Assembly: GCA_035079005.1 (NCBI GenBank)
Contig: CM068706.1
Location: 17,037,272 to 17,101,271 of the forward strand
Direction: 5' to 3'
Length of the DNA stretch: 64,000 nucleotides
Source: Fraxinus americana
Taxonomy: Eukaryota; Streptophyta; Magnoliopsida; Lamiales; Oleaceae
Made by a program: the position numbers and the translations under genes
The notes under the pieces: model-generated
Databases searched by the model: none
The model's input: the letters and a program-made list of their open reading frames with translations, nothing else
Told to the model about the DNA's origin: nothing
Part shown: piece by piece, positions 13,301-24,145 of the stretch
Layout: the number at the start of each line of letters is the position of its first letter
Numbering within the stretch: the first letter of the stretch is position 1

Positions 13301-13582
13301 GTGCTTCATAAATATTTCCTAAAATTTCTGGCAATTTCAGAGATATCCTATCTATTTTCAAAAATGGTAGAAACCTCCCTTAAACTTTGTTTTTAATAAT
13401 TATTAAAAATATATTTTTATTTCTTATCTTACCCTTAGCCCTTAATCATTAATAATATAATAATATTTTTCTATTGAACAATATTTTACTATGCCCTTGT
13501 TTGACCCCATTATAATGAGTCGCCTCTTCCTCCTCAGCCCGTCTTCGTCGTCGATCCGACCTCATCCTCTCGTTGCCACAAC

Positions 13583-14281
13583 TAGGGCTATCCGTGGGTC
13601 GGTTCGGTTCGGTTCTGAAAATACCCGAACCGACCCAAAACTTTCGGGTATTTAATAAATGGACCCGTCGGGTCCAAATATAATTATGGAACTGTTCGGG
13701 TTCGGTTCCGTTCGGTTCGGTTCGGGTCGGTTCGGTTCCGTTCGATTCCGTACCATAATCAAATTTTTTAATATTTACAGTAACACTACATAAATACAAC
13801 TAATGACATTTCATTCGTAACTTTTACAAATTAACGTAGCCCAATTCAAAAACATATAAACAACTAGCCGTTTAATAAGATTAATTCAATGCATACAAAT
13901 ACCAAAAAGTAGATATTAATATTACAACAAAATTACATAAAGTATATTCATTTACTTCAAATTAAAATTGGCTAATGGGTTTTAAAAATGATTTGGGCTT
14001 TAAAATTAAAATTATGAAATAATCTGATTTATTTAATTAATTTGCTAATTTGTGTATAAAAAAAATAAAATAATTTAATTAATTCAATATAAAAAATAAA
14101 AAAATTATTTAGTTTCGATTCTTATTCGGTTCTTCGGTTCTTGGTCTAGACCCGAGACCCGACCCAAATCCATCGGTTCTCGATTCGGGTACCCGTTCGG
14201 GTATTTAATTTATGAAGAACCGCTCGGTTCGGTTCGGTTCGGTTCGGGTTCGGTTCGGTTCGGGACTTTTGGACACCCCTA
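13583..14281. mobile_element. hAT-type MITE, 699 bp, copy 1
   Basis: Starts TAGGGCTATCCGTGGGTCGG and ends TTTTGGACACCCCTA, with the perfect 8-bp duplication GCCACAAC at 13575-13582 and 14282-14289. Eight-base duplications and TAGGG-type ends indicate the hAT superfamily. Both subterminal regions are arrays of GGTTC/GAACC units. There is no transposase, so it must be moved in trans. It sits about 150 bp upstream of the PEX11A-like ATG. Its sister copy is at 16337-17014. Confidence 0.9.
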
Positions 14282-14432
14282 GCCACAACGCGTCCCAGCT
14301 CGAACGGTCCCTCTTCCATTTCTTTTTCAAATCCTCTCCAACTTGGACGATATCACTTAAAGAAAAATAACACACAAATTTGTCCATTTCAATCAAAATT
14401 TTGCAAAATCTTTCTTCTTCTCACTAAAATCC

Positions 14433-14652
14433 ATGGAATCGAAAGTTTCGACTCAAAATTCCAAATCCTAGATTCCTTCTGCAAAACCTACCAAAGATTT
14501 CGTGACCCATCTCGAAATCTACTTGGCCAAAAGAGATGGTGTAGACAAAATACTGAAAAACTCACGTTATGCTACCCAAATAATTCTGGCCTCCTCATTC
14601 ATCTCGACACCCAAAACCCATTAATTAATCGCCTTAAGTCATTCGAGTAAAG
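14433..14652 (+). pseudogene. PEX11A: PEX11A-like peroxisomal membrane protein, 5' fragment
   Basis: The frame from ATG 14433 resembles the N-terminus of plant PEX11A, a peroxisome-proliferation membrane protein. The diagnostic stretch is HLEIYLAKRDGVDKILKNSR followed by YATQIILASS. The frame is broken by TAG at codon 13 (14469-14471), by a frameshift near 14618 just before RLKSFE, and then by the Gypsy 5' LTR at 14653. The reading resumes past the 3' LTR at 22435. The TAA created at the LTR edge comes from one base change in the left copy of the target-site duplication. Not functional as it stands. The assignment rests on remembered family similarity and is strong for about 50 residues. Confidence 0.82.
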
Positions 14653-16085
14653 TGATAAATAGTTTTTACACACGTATTTTACTGTCAAAATATGAGTAAT
14701 TGTTGATTAATATGTTGGAATATAGTTTAATTCTATGCAATTCATACTTTGCAGGACAAGTGATGGATGTATCGGAAATAAGGTGAAATAAGTTAAAAAT
14801 GACCAAAATGGAAGAAAATGAAAGTTCAGGAACTAAAGTGCAAATACTCAAAAATTATGTCGGGACTCACGATGAAGGTTCGAGAGTGCTAAAGGTCGAT
14901 TGGAAGCAATTAGAAGTCAAAAATGAATTGAATATTATCAAAATCAATTTCCAATTTGCACAAGATATATTCCAAATTTTTAGTCGAAAATTGAAACCCA
15001 TTTTGGCATCGTAAAAGTCAGAATTGGAAAAGAGCTACTTCTAACAAAGTTGCATATCTTCGAGTTTTCTTTCTAATGCATTTTGAATCATCTAAATCGG
15101 ATATCGGAAGAGAAAGTTATAACCAAATTACTGACTCTGCGCAGAGACAAAAAATTCGCGAGCGAAATGAACTTTCCTTATTCCATTAGAACTCTTTTGG
15201 AAACCAATTTGGTCGTGATTTTCATCCAATTTCTAACTCTTACAAATATTTAACAGCAGAATACATATGGAGAAAGCCCCATACACCATTCTTCTCCTCT
15301 TTAGCTCAAGAAACACATGAGAAACTAAAAATCTTGGTGAAACTACGAAGGAACTTGATTGGAATTAGTGATTTCATATCTTTTATTCATTTTATCTGAT
15401 CTTTTCATTGTCAAACAATGCTAGAATTTAGATTTTTATTCTCTTGAATTTAGATTTTTATTCTCTTGAATTTATATTGAAATTGGTTTAATATTTACAA
15501 GATTTTTCATGGATTCAGTCATGCTTTTTCCATTGTTCAATCAAACTATTTATTGAATTTCAATTTCAATTATTTATTATTGAGATTGATTTAACAATTA
15601 TTACATTCTTCATAGATCCAGTCATGATTCTTCTATCGTTAGATTAAACTAGTTGTTGAATTTTAATCTCAACTTCACTTTATTGGCGGATTGATTACTG
15701 TCTTATACTTGATGTATATGGTCAATCTTTGATCTTATTCCAATAAAATTGTGCGAATATGTTTTAAGTCTAAATTCTAGGATTACATTTGTAGATTAAA
15801 TTGATTTTCACGATATAACTTCCTATTAGAGTGTTGAGATAAAAGCCTCTATTTGTATTATAAAAATGAATAACTGATATAATTGATCATATCCAATTGA
15901 GAGAATTCCGATGCTTCACCGCTTTGAATTATTGATTTTAATTTCACGTTTCAACATTGAATTTTACTACACATTTGAGAAAATAATTCATCATTTTTTA
16001 TCTTTTAAATATTCTTCTATGTTCTTGTGGATACAACACCCCAAACCTGTGCTACAACTATCGCGTTATTTTTTGGGCGTAATCA
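14653..16085 (+). repeat. 5' LTR of the gag-protease Gypsy element
   Basis: 1433 bp, TGATAAATAG ... GCGTAATCA, matched along its length by 20958-22434. A short internal duplication (TTTAGATTTTTATTCTCTTGAA, twice) lies at about 15427-15470. The first 120 bases differ from the other LTR at roughly one site in seven by eye, so the insertion is old. Confidence 0.9.
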
Positions 16086-16090
16086 AATTT

Positions 16091-16107
16091 TGGCGCCGTT
16101 ATCGGGA
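16091..16107 (+). other. primer-binding site, tRNA-Asp type
   Basis: TGGCGCCGTTATCGGGA begins five bases after the CA end of the 5' LTR. It matches the usual plant Gypsy site complementary to the 3' end of tRNA-Asp, with small differences. Confidence 0.8.
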
Positions 16108-16336
16108 AGACGGAACAAAATACGCAAGGATCGACTATAAAAGGGTGACATCGTTCCTTTTATTTTATTTTTAATTAGTTTAATTTTCTTTATTATATTT
16201 TTTCTATTTTCACTTTATTTTCTTTTACTTTTTCTATGAGCAGGTATCAAGAAAAACGAGAACGAGCTATGGACAAACCCGACACAGAGATTGAACATTT
16301 TTTTAACCCTATTTTTTATTCTGCATCTGTTAAAAC

Positions 16337-17014
16337 TAGGGCTGTTCATGGGTCGGTTCGGTTCGATTCTGAAGATACCCGAATCGACCCAAAACTTTCG
16401 GGTATTTAATAAATGGACCCGTCGGGTCCAAATATAATTATGGAACCGTTCGGGTTCGATTCGGTTCGGTTCCATTCGGTTCCGTACCATAATTAAATTT
16501 TTTAATATTTTCAACAACACTACATAAATACAATTAATAACATTTCATTCGTAACTTTTACAAATTAACGTAGCCCAATTCAAAAAAATATACAAAACTA
16601 GCCGTCCAATAAGATTAATTCAATGCATACAAATACCAAAAAGTAGATATTAATATTACAGCAAAACTACATAAAGTATATTCATTTGTTTCAAATTAAA
16701 ATGGGCTAATGGATTTTAAAATGATTTGGGCTTAAAAATTAAAATTATGAAATAATCTAATTTATTCAATTAATTTGCTAATTTGTATAGGAAAAAAATA
16801 AAATAATTTAATTAATTCAATATAAAAAATAAAAAAATTATTTAGTTTCGGTTCTTGTTCGGTTCTTCGGTTCTTGGTCTAGACCCGAGACCCGACCCAA
16901 ACCCATCGGTTCTCGATTCGGGTACCCGTTCGGGTATTTAATTTATGAAGAACCGCTCGGTTCGGTTCGGGTTCGGTTCGGTCCGGTTCGGTTCGGGACT
17001 TTTGGACACCCCTA
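16337..17014. mobile_element. hAT-type MITE, 678 bp, copy 2
   Basis: Starts TAGGGCTGTTCATGGGTCGG, ends TTTTGGACACCCCTA, flanked by the perfect 8-bp duplication GTTAAAAC (16329-16336 and 17015-17022). It is nearly the same sequence as 13583-14281 in the same orientation. It lies between the primer-binding site and gag of the Gypsy element, so it inserted after that element. Confidence 0.9.
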
Positions 17015-17044
17015 GTTAAAACTGACACTTCATCACACAACACC

Positions 17045-18516
17045 ATGAATGATAGTAAGCATGATGCACCTTTTAGGACTTTACATAATTATCTTCATCC
17101 CACATGCACATCCATACCATCATGCATTATTTTTCCACCTAATATGCCACGTATGGACCTTAAACCGGGAATGATTCAACTTCTTCCCACTTTTCATGGA
17201 CTTGAAAATGAAAACACATACCTTCATATTAGGAAATTTGAGGAGGTGATTGCAATCTTCCACAATCAACATGGTACAGCAGATGCATTCAAGCTTAAGT
17301 TTTTCCCTTTTTTGGTTAAAGATAGAGCAAAAAGCTGGATGTACTCGCTGAAACCACGTTCAATTGGAACATGGGGTGAAATGACTCAACCTTTCTTCAG
17401 CAAATATTTCTCCATCATAAAACTAGTGCTCTGAAGAAACAAATTTCTCCATTCACTCAAAAAGATAACGAAACCTTATACCCAGCATGAGAGCTACAAA
17501 GAGTTGCAAGCTCTTTACCCCCATCATAGTTATGAGAGCTGGCGTATAGTGAGTTATTTTTATGAGGGACTAACACCTAGGGAGCGTCAATTTATTGAGA
17601 TGATGTGTAGCGGTGAATTTTTACAAAAAGATCCTGACGAGGCTATGAGATATTTAGATGACTTAGTTGAGAAAGCCCACACATGGACTGACTCTAGTGC
17701 CACTGATAGTACCAATAGGTCTCGACCTGTAGGAAATATTTCTAGTGCAGGTATTTATCATCTTAGAGAAGAAGATAATCTTAGAGTTAAAGTAAAAGCT
17801 TTAACTAGATAAATGGAAACCCTACGTACTAAGAACTCAAAGCTTATACCTAATGTTGCCCGTATTGAGTCTTCTCGACCATGTGGTGTGTGTGGTGGGA
17901 TTGATCACCGGGTACATGAGTGTTCTACTCTAGCTGAGATAAGGGGATTTATGAGGAACACTGTAACACCTTAGACAAGTATAACAAGTCTTATGCTCCA
18001 TTTTCTAATACCTATAATCAAGGGTGGCGGAATCATCCTAACTTCAACTGAAAATCTGAAAACCAGCAACCTACCCAGCCATCTAGAGTCTTTAATATAC
18101 CCTCATACCAGCCTATGTCATCTAGAAATTCCTTAGAAGATACCTTACATGCTCTCATGGAGGCACAGGGGAAAACAAATCAAAAATTAGAGACTATGAT
18201 TACCCAAATTGTTGAGGATCATAAGGAAATCAAGAATCATATCTCCAAACTAACTAGTGCCTTAGCTGTAGAGGAACGTGAAAAATTTTCAGCTCAACCT
18301 CAACCTAACCCTAAGGGACAATACATGGCACAAACCTCAGGAACTAATGTAAACAACCTTAGGGAGGTAAATGTCATAACCACTAGGTTAGGGAAAGTCA
18401 TAAAACCAACCCCTAGACCTATGGAAATTGAGAAAGAGTCTAGTGAGCCTGAAGAGAGTAGCCCTAGGAAGGAAGTGATGACATCCAATGAGAGTACCTT
18501 TCCCACTAGCTCTTAA
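17045..18516 (+). pseudogene. degenerate Gypsy gag
   Basis: Broken frames at 17045-17434, 17504-17812 and 18115-18516 read as a plant Gypsy Gag. The core is LLPTFHGLENENTYLHIRKF, then an FEEV-type helix and RAKSWMYSL. A CX2CX4HX4C zinc knuckle (CGVCGGIDHRVHEC) is readable at about 17884-17925. Gag would form the virus-like particle and bind element RNA. Stops and frame changes near 17432, 17810 and 17971 prevent a full-length product. Confidence 0.8.
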
Positions 18517-18549
18517 GTCCACCTCAAAACCTGCTGGTCAACATAGTGA

Positions 18550-19228
18550 AGTTTTAGAGCATCTAAAGCAAGTAAAAATCAATTTGTCATTTTTGCATGT
18601 AATTTCACAGATTCCTACGTATGCTAAAGTCTTTAAGGATTTATGCACTATCAAAAGAAAACACAATTTCAAGAAAACTGTTTTCTTGACCGAGCAAGTA
18701 AGTGCAGTCCCACCTAAGTATAAGGACCCTGGTTGTCCTACTGTATCTTGTATCATTGAGAGTCATGAGTTTGGACAAGCACTTCTAGATTTAGGGGCTA
18801 GTGTCAATCTTATGCCTTATGCTATTTATCTATCATTAGGTTTGGGTGAGATGAAGCCTACATATGTGGTTTTACAATTAGCTGATAGGTCCAATGTTAG
18901 ACCTAAGGGAGTAGTTGAGGATGTCTTGATTCAAATTAATAAATTTTACTATCCCGTGGATTTCTTGGTGTTGGATGTAAAAGATGATGTGAATGTTGAC
19001 TCTAAAATTCCTATCATTCTTGGTAGACCTTTCCTTGCTACCGATAATGCTCTGATTAATTGTAGGAATGGTCTTATGAAACTATCATTTGGGAATATGA
19101 CTCTAGAAGTTAACATTTTCCATATCACTAAGCAGTTAGAGGAGGATAACGAGTGTCATCAAACACACATGATTGATGCATTCGCTCAAAAGGTTGCTGA
19201 CAATATGTTCCTTGGACTAGCACAGTAA
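18550..19228 (+). pseudogene. Gypsy aspartic protease domain
   Basis: An open frame to 19228 holds a retropepsin-like domain of the Athila/Tat kind. It starts in VPPKYKDPGCPTVSC, has the active-site region LLDLGASVNLMP (the usual DTG or DSG position reads D-L-G, as in many Athila copies), and ends with the IILGRPFLAT motif. It overlaps the end of the preceding gag frame in a different register (18488-18516). The stop after GLAQ is followed by no reverse transcriptase. Confidence 0.82.
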
Positions 19229-20957
19229 ACTCTAGAATCGGATGGAGTAGACTTCATCATCAACAAACATCTTGAGATAGATGATTCAGATTCAGGTAAT
19301 AGTTCTTATTTTACATTGCCAGTTTCTAATGAGAGAACTTTACCTTTTGTCTTGCAGGTCCCTACTCCTGATTTTGAACCCTCCTCTAGTTATCCACGCA
19401 TGTATTTGATGGAGGCAGAGGAACATCACCAGTGTTTATGTCCAAGGAACTTAGTGCATTCAAAGAAGATTAAAACCATACTTTCTGGATGCAAGTTAGG
19501 GAGGAAATATTGGGTCGAGCCAAAGACAATAAACAAAGGCGCTGCTTGGGAGGCAACCAAGGGGAGTTCGTTTTTTTTCTTCTGCCTTTTACTTTTACAT
19601 TTTTATTCTAGTTAATTTTGTCATTTTCTTTACTTTATCATTCCATTGAGTGCATTCAACTCTTACACTTTAAGTTTATGTTGCTTCACTACACTATTAT
19701 GTGATATTTGTCATTTCCTTCATTTGTCTATCATGTTTATGCATTGAGAACAATGCAGAATTTAGTTGGGGGAAGATTCTGTTGGATTTTTGTTGTGAAT
19801 TTGCATAAGTAATATTATGGAGTTTCAAAATTTTTGAGAATCATTGGGATAAGTATCAGCTGCGAATGATGAAATAGTGCATTATTGGATTAGTTTAGAT
19901 CTGTTTATGTAAAATTTGACATTTTCTATGCACGTTACTTATGTTTGGCATATTGAGTTAGTAATGCAGATCATTTTGTAGAGGATAGTGGAACTTAGTG
20001 ATACAACCTAATAACCTCTAGTGTCGTATTTAATAAATCCAAATATATGCTAGTTTGGAGATGATTGAACTGTTACAGGGAAACAATGAGATAAGTAGGG
20101 ATTCCATGCATGAAAACTTTGTGTGGATTGTCTGAAACTCATTCAGATAAAAATGAAATGAAAGCTTTAAATTAGAGATTAGTTTTAAAAATTGGATGTC
20201 TAAAAGAAAATGAGCATTGTACTAATCTTTGAGTACATAAAAAGTATCTTTTCGAGCCTATATAACTCGGGTGATTAAGCTTATGAGGGTGATTTAAAAC
20301 CTGGTGCCCTATGGTCATCTGACTTGGGAGTTATCGGTCTAAAACTCGCTACATGGGTTATATAGAAAACAAATGAGAAGATACTCAAATAAAAAGAGAA
20401 AAAGAAATTGAGAAAAAAAAGAAAAAAAATATTCAAATACATTGAATACGCCTCAAACATCCAATTGACAAAACTACACATTTTACGAAAAGCAAGTAAC
20501 TTAGTCTAGTCTTAAAGGGATAAAAAATATAGGAGAATCCCGACTTGTTGAAGTGTGGACTTATAGGAGTAATGTCTATCCAAATTATAAGAAGGTAAGA
20601 AACAGAATTGAATAGATTTAACGTAGGATACACCCGGAAAAATTGAGTGAAAAGCATAAGTTTGGGGGCGTGTGTATCTCTCGAGCGAGGAAAGTACATA
20701 TTTGACTACTATGGGTCAGGGATTGAACCAATCATAATCTTAATATATTGACATAAGTTTTCACACACACACACACATTAGGTTATGCATATAACAGGTG
20801 GAGACTGATTTAATTTTTGCACGGTTGTAATTGTTCATTTGTCTGACTACCAAATTTCAAACTTGAGACACGACATATTGTTAAACCATGTTGTTTGTAG
20901 AGTTAAGTTATATTGTTCTTGTTTGAGGACAAATAATAGTTCAAATTTGGGGGAGTT
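19229..20957 (+). other. non-coding 3' part of the Gypsy element
   Basis: After the protease remnant comes a short tail open to 19615, then the non-coding region with the GAACAATGCAGAA ... TTGGGGGAAG signature (about 19747-19776) that follows pol in this lineage. It contains an (AC)n run at 20762-20777 and ends in the polypurine tract before the 3' LTR. No pol motifs were found in any frame. Confidence 0.65.
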
Positions 20958-22434
20958 TGATAAGTAAGTTTTTACATACTTATTTTACTGTGAAAACATG
21001 AGCAATTGTTGATTAATATATTGAAATATAGCTTAATTCTACACAATTTATGTTTTGCAGGACAAGTGATGAATGTATCGGAAATAAGGAGAAACAAGTG
21101 AAAAATGATCAAAATGGAAGAAAGTGAAAGTTCAGGGACTAAAGTGAAAATACTCAAAAATTATGTCAGGGCTCATGATGAAGGTTCGAGAGTACTAAGG
21201 GTCGATTGGAAGCAATTAGAAGTCAAAAAGGAATTGAATATTATCAAAATCAATTTCTAATTCGCACAAGGTATATTCCAGATTTTTAGCCAAAAATTGA
21301 GACCCATTTTTGGCATAGTAAAAGTTAGAATTGGAAAAGAGCTATTTCTAACAAAGTTGCATCTCTTTGAGTTTTATTTCTAATACATTTTGAATCATTT
21401 AAATCGGATATCAAAAGAGAAAGTTACAAACCAAATTACTGACTGATGTGTAGAGACAAAAAATCGATGCGCAAAAGGAACTTTTCTTATTCGATTAGAA
21501 CTCTTTTGGAAATCAATTTGGACGTGATTTTCATCCAATTTCCTACTCTTACCAATATTTAACAGAAGAATACATATGTAGAAGGCCGCATACACCATTC
21601 TTCTCCTATTGGCTCAAGAAACATATGAGGAACTAAAGATCTTGGTGAAACTACGAAGGAACTCGATTGGAATTGGTGATTTCATATCTTTTATTCGTTT
21701 TATTTGATCTTTTCATTGTCAAACAATGTTAGAATTTAGATTTTCATTCTCTTGAATTTATATTGAAATCGGTTTAATATTTACAAGATTTTTCATAGAT
21801 TCAGTCATGCTTTTTCCATTATTCAATCAAACTATTTATTGTATTTCAATTTCAATTATTTATTGTTGAGATTGGTTTAATAATTATTATATCCTTCATA
21901 GATCCAGTCATGTTTTTTCTATCGTTAGATTAAACTAATTGTTGAATTTTAATCTCAATTTCACTTTATTGGCGGATTGGTTACTGCCTTATGCTTGATG
22001 TATATGGTCGATCTTTGATATTGTTCCAATAAAATTGTGCAAATATATCTTAAGTCTAAATTCTAGGATTACATTTGTAAATTAAATTGATTTTCATGAT
22101 ATATCTTCCGATTAAAGTGTTGGGATGAAAGCCTCTAATTGTGTTATAAAAATGAATAATTGATATGATTGATCCAATCCAATTGAGGGAATTTCGACGT
22201 TTCACCGCTTCGAATTATTGATTTTAATTTCAAGTTTCAATATTGAATTTTATTACATATTTGAGAGAACACTTCAACATTTTTTATCCTTTAAATATTC
22301 TTCCATCTCCCTGTGGATACGACACCCCAAAGCTGTGCTACATTTTTTATCCTTTAAATATTCTTCCATCTTCCTATGGATATAACACCCCAAGGGTGTG
22401 CTACAACTACCGCGTTATTCTTTGAGCGTAATCA
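20958..22434 (+). repeat. 3' LTR of the gag-protease Gypsy element
   Basis: 1477 bp, TGATAAGTAAG ... GCGTAATCA. It is longer than the 5' LTR mainly because of a tandem duplication of about 63 bp near its end: TTTTTTATCCTTTAAATATT ... GCTGTGCTAC at about 22279-22341 and again at 22342-22404. Confidence 0.9.
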
Positions 22435-22550
22435 TCAAGCGTTGGAATAAGCCGAAAAGCGTTCCATTTAGGAAAATTTGTGAATGCTTTAAGGACGACC
22501 AATTTTAATTCTGGGAATGATTTGGATTTTCATTCATCTATAATTTAGTG
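22435..22550 (+). pseudogene. PEX11A: PEX11A-like peroxisomal membrane protein, second fragment
   Basis: Directly after the 3' LTR the frame reads SSVGISRKAFHLGKFVNALR, the PEX11A segment expected after RLKSFE at the other side of the element. The first five bases, TCAAG, are the right copy of the target-site duplication and encode the S-S of the unbroken gene. Similarity fades after about 22520, a TAG follows at 22546, and another inverted-repeat element begins at 22562. The C-terminal two thirds of PEX11A was not found in the window. Confidence 0.8.
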
Positions 22551-22561
22551 GTATATAATTT

Positions 22562-22976
22562 AGGGAAAATTACAGTTGAAGTGGAGGTGGTGGGAGGAGG
22601 AGGAGGAGGCGGCGGTGGTGGTGGTGGTGGTGGGAGGAGGCGACGGCGATGGCTGCAATTTTGGTTTTGGGTTGGGTGGGGGTGATGCTGGGGTGTGATG
22701 GTTGGAGAAGGTAGTAGGGTTTTTTTGGTTTTTGATTTAATTATCTTATTTTAATTCTTTTTTATATGCAAAAAGGGAAATTTGCCATTTTACCCTCTTA
22801 AAATTTGGTGAAATCAATTATTCTTGATCAACTAACGGTCAAATGAATGGTTTCCATCCATTTGGACTCCAGCTCTTACATTTTGAAAGTTTGGTACCAT
22901 GCATAGCACAAATCAAAGGTTTGGACAAAGTCTGCAAAAAAGTGAAATGTTTGGTACCGTGACTGCAATTTTCCCT
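22562..22976. mobile_element. small inverted-repeat element with a GGN-rich core
   Basis: The left end, AGGGAAAATTACAGTTGAAG, mirrors the right end: inverted, AGGGAAAATTGCAGTCACGG. No clear target-site duplication was seen. The interior has a purine-rich GGAGGA/GGTGGT tract at about 22588-22645 and the block GTTTGGTACC(A/G)TG, twice, in its right part. Non-coding; superfamily undecided. Confidence 0.55.
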
Positions 22977-23443
22977 TGTAACAATTATAGGACGAAAATG
23001 GGGTGAGACAGGTTTAGGGTGGCCCTCCCCATCTCCGATCTCGTCGAGGTTTTTGGGCGTGGAGTGAGAGAGAGCAAGATAGGATGTGGATTAAAATATT
23101 TTTGTATAGATGAAAAAAAAATTCATTCTCGACCCGTCTTGCATTGTCATTGCATAGAATATTTTCTAATATTTTCCAATTGAAATTGTATTGAAAAATA
23201 TATTAAAATTTATATAATTGAAAATGATAGGTAAATTGAAATAATTTAACCCTGCTCATCCTGACTTATAGAAGTCTTCAATGTAACGAGGATAGGGATA
23301 ACCATCATGCCCCGTTGCCAACCATATATCATCGTTTACCTATTTATTTAATTTTTTATTATATATTTTTTAATAAATTAAAAATAAAAATAAAATAAAA
23401 TAAATAATAATCGTATGCTTTTGGAATGGAGCGATTTCAAGGC
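22977..23443. other. intergenic, nothing recognised
   Basis: AT-rich with A/T homopolymers near 23340-23405. No coding sequence or RNA gene was supported. Confidence 0.5.
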
Positions 23444-23451
23444 ATTGTGAG

Positions 23452-24137
23452 TAGGGGTGGGCATAGGTTGGGTTAGGTCAATTTTTGTCTCAACCCAAAC
23501 CCAACTCAACATGATCGATTTGATTAAAATTTAAACAAATCCAATCCAACCCAACCTGTGTAAAGGTTGAAACCCAACCCCAACCCAATCAAGTATCGGT
23601 CAGGTTGAGTCGGGTTGGATTGGTTGGTTTCTAACGACTTGTCAACAAAAATTAAAATCATCTAATTTTCTATTATACTAAATTTGAATAGACAAGAATA
23701 AATTGTAAGTAAATAAATAAATAAATCAATATAATTATCTATTATTTTATTCAATCCTCATTAACTAATCTACAAGGAACAAAGTGCATTTAATATAACA
23801 TGAAAAATTTATACTACATTTCTTATGGGAATAACAGTAAACTCATTCTCTAAAATACACCAAGGTAATTACAATTATACTATCTACTTATACTTTTTAG
23901 GTCTCTTTTATTTTTCTAGGCATTTTATTTCTTCTTCTTCTTTTTTTTTTTTTTTAGAAATGGCGGGTCGGGTTGGGCGGGTTTATTCGGTTTTCATGAG
24001 TTAACCCATAATCCGACTCAACCCAACCCGCTTACAAAGCCAACCCATCTAATCCGTGTAAAAATAACAAAAAAACCAACCCAACCCAGTGGGGTTGGTT
24101 TGCTTTAAGGGGTTCGATCGGGTTTTGCCCACCCCTA
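23452..24137. mobile_element. hAT-type MITE, 686 bp, second family
   Basis: Starts TAGGGGTGGGCATAGGTTGG and ends GGGTTTTGCCCACCCCTA, with the perfect 8-bp duplication ATTGTGAG at 23444-23451 and 24138-24145. Subterminal regions are arrays of CAACCC/GGGTTGG units. It has the same architecture as the pair at 13.6 and 16.3 kb but a different repeat unit. No coding capacity. Confidence 0.9.
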
Positions 24138-24145
24138 ATTGTGAG

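Larger units (their letters stand above)
14653..22434 (+). mobile_element. Gypsy LTR retrotransposon (Athila-like), gag-protease only
   Basis: A complete 7.8-kb structure: two long LTRs, a tRNA-Asp-type primer-binding site (TGGCGCCGTTATCGGGA, 16091-16107), a gag region (about 17045-18500), an aspartic protease (about 18600-19130), a polypurine tract (TTGGGGGAG, about 20948-20955) and the 3' LTR. The five-base target-site duplication is TAAAG at the left and TCAAG at the right, one mismatch. No reverse transcriptase, RNase H or integrase motif was seen. The protease is followed within about 300 bp by the non-coding stretch (around 19537, GCGCTGCTTGGGAGGCAACC) that normally follows pol in related elements, so pol appears deleted. 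It interrupts a PEX11A-like exon and itself carries a hAT MITE. Confidence 0.88.

Noticed and set aside
13449..13799. Minus-strand frame rich in Thr-Glu-Pro repeats
   Set aside because: The apparent TEPNGTEP repeats are the translated GGTTC arrays of the hAT MITE; the same artefact occurs at 14205-14396 and 16215-16520.
22243..22425. Short frame with repeated HFLSFKYSSI-like peptide units
   Set aside because: It is the translated tandem duplication inside the 3' LTR, not a gene.
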